From PXAP01 sp046483315 (lineage in GTDB: Bacteria > Bacteroidota > Bacteroidia > Bacteroidales > PUMT01), in assembly GCA_046483315.1 (NCBI GenBank), contig JAWODJ010000076.1, positions 1 through 64,000 on the forward strand: 64,000 nt of DNA, read 5' to 3'. Made by a program: the position numbers and the translations under genes. Of the stretch, positions 61,819 to 64,000 are shown one piece after another (positions within the stretch are counted from its first letter, which is position 1; each line of letters starts with the position of its first letter). The notes beneath the pieces are model-generated. The model saw nothing but the letters and a program-made list of their open reading frames with translations. It did no database searches and had not been told where the DNA came from.

Positions 61819-62865
61819 CTACATATTTTCCGGTCGCAGCTTTCTCACCTCCGACCCTGCCTGCCACATTTCCGACTCACGCAGTTCCCTGAGCTCCTTT
61901 TCGAGCCTCACCCTGTAATCAGCCATGGAGTTGGCATCAATGGCCTTCTGTGATTCGTTGCCCTTTGCAACCTCCGAATAAAGCTCCCTGAAAACCGGAA
62001 GATTGGTATCCCTGAATCTCTTCCACCAGTCCAGCGCACCCCTTTGTGCAGTAGTTGAACAATTGGCATACATCCAGTCCATCCCGTTCTCAGCTACCAG
62101 AGGCATAAGGCTCTGCGTCAGTTCCTCGACTGTTTCATTAAAGGCTTCTGAAGGAGAGTGCCCGTTTTCCCTCAATACCTGGTACTGTGCAGCAAAAAGT
62201 CCCTGAATAGCTCCCATCAGGGTACCTCTTTCACCGGTAAGGTCGCTGTAAACTTCTTTCCTGAATGTTGTTTCAAAAAGGTATCCGCTTCCGACACCTA
62301 TGCCAAGAGCCACAACCCTTTCCCAGGCTTTGCCTGTAGCATCGCGGAAAATGGCATAGCTGCTGTTCAGACCCCTTCCCTCCAGAAACATACGACGCAG
62401 ACTGGTTCCTGATCCCTTGGGTGCTACCAGCACAACATCAACACCAGGAGGAGGCACAATGCCTGTCTGATCCTTAAAGGTTATACCGAAACCATGAGAG
62501 AAATAAAGCACCTTGCCTGCACTCAGGTGCTTCTCAACCAGGGGCCACAGTGCAATCTGTCCGGCATCAGAAAGAAGGTACTGAATAACAGTACCCTTCT
62601 GCAGAGCATCTTCGATCTCAAACAGATCTTTACCGGGTTCCCAGCCGTCGGATAACGCTTTGTCCCAGGTTTTGGATTCCTTCCTCTGGCCGACTATTAC
62701 ATTAAAACCGTTGTCTTTCAGGTTAAGCGCCTGTCCGGGACCCTGTACGCCATATCCGATAACAGCAATTGTTTCGCTCTTGAGTACTTCAAGAGCTTTA
62801 GAAAGAGGAAATTCCTCTCTTGTTACTACATTCTCTGTGACACCGCCGAAATTAATTTTTGCCAT
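61819..62865 (-). CDS. ilvC: Ketol-acid reductoisomerase
   Basis: Isomerises and reduces acetolactate or acetohydroxybutyrate with NADPH. 348 residues. The NADPH-binding motif is GYGVQGPGQALNL (residues ~38-50); FSHGFGITF and APKGSGTSLR follow, and DLTGERGTLMGAIQG with ETVEELTQSL hold metal ligands. It is of the short-chain type with a single C-terminal domain. 20 bp after ilvN. Confidence 0.95.
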   Translation of the reverse strand: MAKINFGGVTENVVTREEFPLSKALEVLKSETIAVIGYGVQGPGQALNLKDNGFNVIVGQRKESKTWDKALSDGWEPGKDLFEIEDALQKGTVIQYLLSDAGQIALWPLVEKHLSAGKVLYFSHGFGITFKDQTGIVPPPGVDVVLVAPKGSGTSLRRMFLEGRGLNSSYAIFRDATGKAWERVVALGIGVGSGYLFETTFRKEVYSDLTGERGTLMGAIQGLFAAQYQVLRENGHSPSEAFNETVEELTQSLMPLVAENGMDWMYANCSTTAQRGALDWWKRFRDTNLPVFRELYSEVAKGNESQKAIDANSMADYRVRLEKELRELRESEMWQAGSEVRKLRPENM

Positions 62866-62885
62866 GATAATTTGATATTGAATGA

Positions 62886-63449
62886 TTAATTATTGATTTT
62901 TTTATAATTGTCAGGACTGTTGCCATTTTTCTCAAGTTTCCTGAGATAACTGTTGAGAGGTTCTTTTTTAAGCTTGTTTATTGCTATCCTTCCGGACCTT
63001 GTAAACTGTGTTACACCATAGGGATCCAGCTTGTCAAAAAGCTCCTGTGTCTCTTTCTTGTGCCCGGTTTTTTCAATAACCGTATATTCAGCTGTCATCT
63101 CCATTATTCTTGCCCCGTAATGACGGACAAGCTTTTCGATCTCATTACCCTCAAACAGAGTTGAAGTGGGAACTTTATACAGTGCTATTTCCTGGTATAT
63201 TATTTCATCCTGTGAAAAGGCGTATGCTTTTAATACATCAATACACTTTTCCAGCTGCCTGGCCAGGAGGTCAACCTCATCCTTTGTAGCCATTACAACT
63301 ATTGTAAATTTATGGATCCCTTCAATGGCGGACTCAGAAGTTGAAAGGCTTTCAATATTTATATGCCTTCTGGTAAAAACCGTGGTTATCTGGTTGAGTA
63401 TACCTATCCGGTTCTCGGAATATATTGTGAGGGTGAATTCCTGTTGCAT
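62886..63449 (-). CDS. ilvN: Acetolactate synthase small (regulatory) subunit
   Basis: 187 residues. The N-terminal ACT domain (LTIYSENRIGILNQITTVFTRR, from residue 6, quoted in part) is the valine-sensing part in this family; ALYKVPTSTLFEGNEI and YGVTQFTRSGRIAIN follow. It modulates the large subunit IlvB, encoded just upstream. Confidence 0.93.
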   Translation of the reverse strand: MQQEFTLTIYSENRIGILNQITTVFTRRHINIESLSTSESAIEGIHKFTIVVMATKDEVDLLARQLEKCIDVLKAYAFSQDEIIYQEIALYKVPTSTLFEGNEIEKLVRHYGARIMEMTAEYTVIEKTGHKKETQELFDKLDPYGVTQFTRSGRIAINKLKKEPLNSYLRKLEKNGNSPDNYKKINN

Positions 63450-63513
63450 TTTATTATCAATTAATAGTTATAATTCATTTTAATCGGGTTGGCGGTGAGT
63501 GCAGGCATTTCAT

Positions 63514-64000
63514 CTATTCCAGCCTGATATCTGCGATTGATGCACCGGCCGGCACCATGGGAAAGACATTCCCTTCCTTCTCCACAACCACCTCCAGCAG
63601 GAATGGTCCGTCAGCCTTTACCATTTTTTCAACAGCATCATCCAGGTCTTTGCGCTCACTTATCATAAGTGAAGGTAAATGGTACCCTTTGGCTATGGTC
63701 TGAAAATCCGGATTGACAAGTTCTGTTGAAGCATATCTGAAATCAAAAAAAAGTTCCTGCCATTGTCTGACCATTCCCAGGAAATTATTATTCAACAAAA
63801 CAATTTTAACGGGCACGGAGGACTGGAATATGGTACCCAATTCCTGAATTGTCATCTGAAATCCGCCATCTCCGACGAAAAGGCATACCGGACGGTCCGG
63901 TCTGCCCAGTTTTGCACCTATGGCAGCCGGGAGCCCGAATCCCATAGTACCCAGGCCCCCGCTGGTTACAACCGACCTGGACTGTTTGTATTTAAAATAT
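63514..64000 (-). CDS. ilvB: Acetolactate synthase large subunit (5' part outside the window)
   Basis: The reading frame is open from the right edge of the window to the stop at 63514, giving the C-terminal 162 residues. SGGLGTMGFGLPAAIGAKLG and VGDGGFQMTIQELGTI form the thiamine-diphosphate-binding domain; VLLNNNFLGMVRQWQELFF and PMVPAGASIADI are typical of the family's C-terminus. It makes acetolactate from pyruvate, or acetohydroxybutyrate from 2-oxobutyrate. ilvN follows after 64 bp. Confidence 0.95.
   Translation of the reverse strand, partial: YFKYKQSRSVVTSGGLGTMGFGLPAAIGAKLGRPDRPVCLFVGDGGFQMTIQELGTIFQSSVPVKIVLLNNNFLGMVRQWQELFFDFRYASTELVNPDFQTIAKGYHLPSLMISERKDLDDAVEKMVKADGPFLLEVVVEKEGNVFPMVPAGASIADIRLE

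Noticed and set aside
1..64000. tRNA, rRNA, riboswitch or insertion sequence
   Set aside because: All intergenic stretches were read and none shows a cloverleaf, a known riboswitch core or a transposase remnant that I can support.

Overview
The window looks like a chromosomal stretch of a Bacteroidota bacterium, most likely the Bacteroidales/Marinilabiliales branch (inference). The signs are -7 boxes of the Bacteroidota type (TAnnTTTG) before many genes, few Shine-Dalgarno sequences, and family types and gene orders typical of the phylum: yicC-gmk-nadD, a four-gene 2-oxoacid:ferredoxin oxidoreductase operon, an AddA/AddB-like pair, a DUF6599 protein, and a leu cluster carrying a second isopropylmalate-synthase-like gene. 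There is no rRNA, tRNA, CRISPR array, prophage or intact insertion sequence. Most of the window is housekeeping and central metabolism.

Layout. 1-3580 (minus): carotenoid operon crtI-crtB-idi-lycopene cyclase, the last gene running off the left edge. 3.8-4.7 kb: a TonB-C-like secreted protein, its promoter element, and a broken sugar isomerase/epimerase pseudogene. 4.8-9.8 kb (plus): CE15-type esterase, M3 peptidase lipoprotein, MATE transporter. 9.8-11.9 kb: yicC-gmk-nadD. 11.9-14.6 kb (minus): 2-oxoacid:ferredoxin oxidoreductase; then a PLP aminotransferase. 16.3-18.5 kb: Tat-exported aldo/keto reductase with ferredoxin tail plus a DUF6599 protein. 18.8-21.8 kb: Na+/H+ antiporter with a cyclic-nucleotide-binding domain. 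21.8-31.3 kb (minus): AddA-like helicase-nuclease, radical SAM protein, AddB-like nuclease, ADP-forming acyl-CoA synthetase. 31.4-33.0 kb: ATP-cone/Mrr nuclease and a HAD phosphatase. 33-36.5 kb (minus): tryptophanase and a GH15 enzyme. 36.9-39.2 kb: rlmN, a GRAM-like protein, a membrane Zn peptidase. 39.7-43.7 kb: SpoIIE-type phosphatase, OLD-like ATPase, xerD. 43.8-50.5 kb: pyk, SDR, nitroreductase, mobA, two small proteins, a 5'-nucleotidase-like enzyme. 50.6-64 kb (minus): a large amino-acid operon ilvB-ilvN-ilvC-leuA-leuC-leuD-cimA/leuA2-leuB-thrA-thrB-thrC, with ilvB cut by the right edge.

How the genes work together. The 50-64 kb block makes valine, leucine, threonine and probably isoleucine, the last perhaps by the citramalate route because a CimA-like enzyme sits between leuD and leuB. 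The oxidoreductase, aminotransferase, ADP-forming acyl-CoA synthetase and tryptophanase together suggest amino-acid fermentation with substrate-level ATP formation (inference). The carotenoid operon turns isoprenoid precursors into a cyclic carotenoid.

The least ordinary signals are: (i) a ~40-50 bp promoter-like element with an upstream dyad, present three times (4351-4401, 34612-34658, 39376-39424), each copy pointing at the next gene and one copy sitting exactly at the broken end of the pseudogene; (ii) a possible leader peptide and hairpin ahead of tryptophanase; (iii) a SpoIIE phosphatase/OLD-like ATPase pair; (iv) an ATP-cone-Mrr nuclease next to the AddAB-like operon; (v) a SOS1-like antiporter with a cNMP domain; (vi) a small secreted protein made of five ~31-residue repeats.
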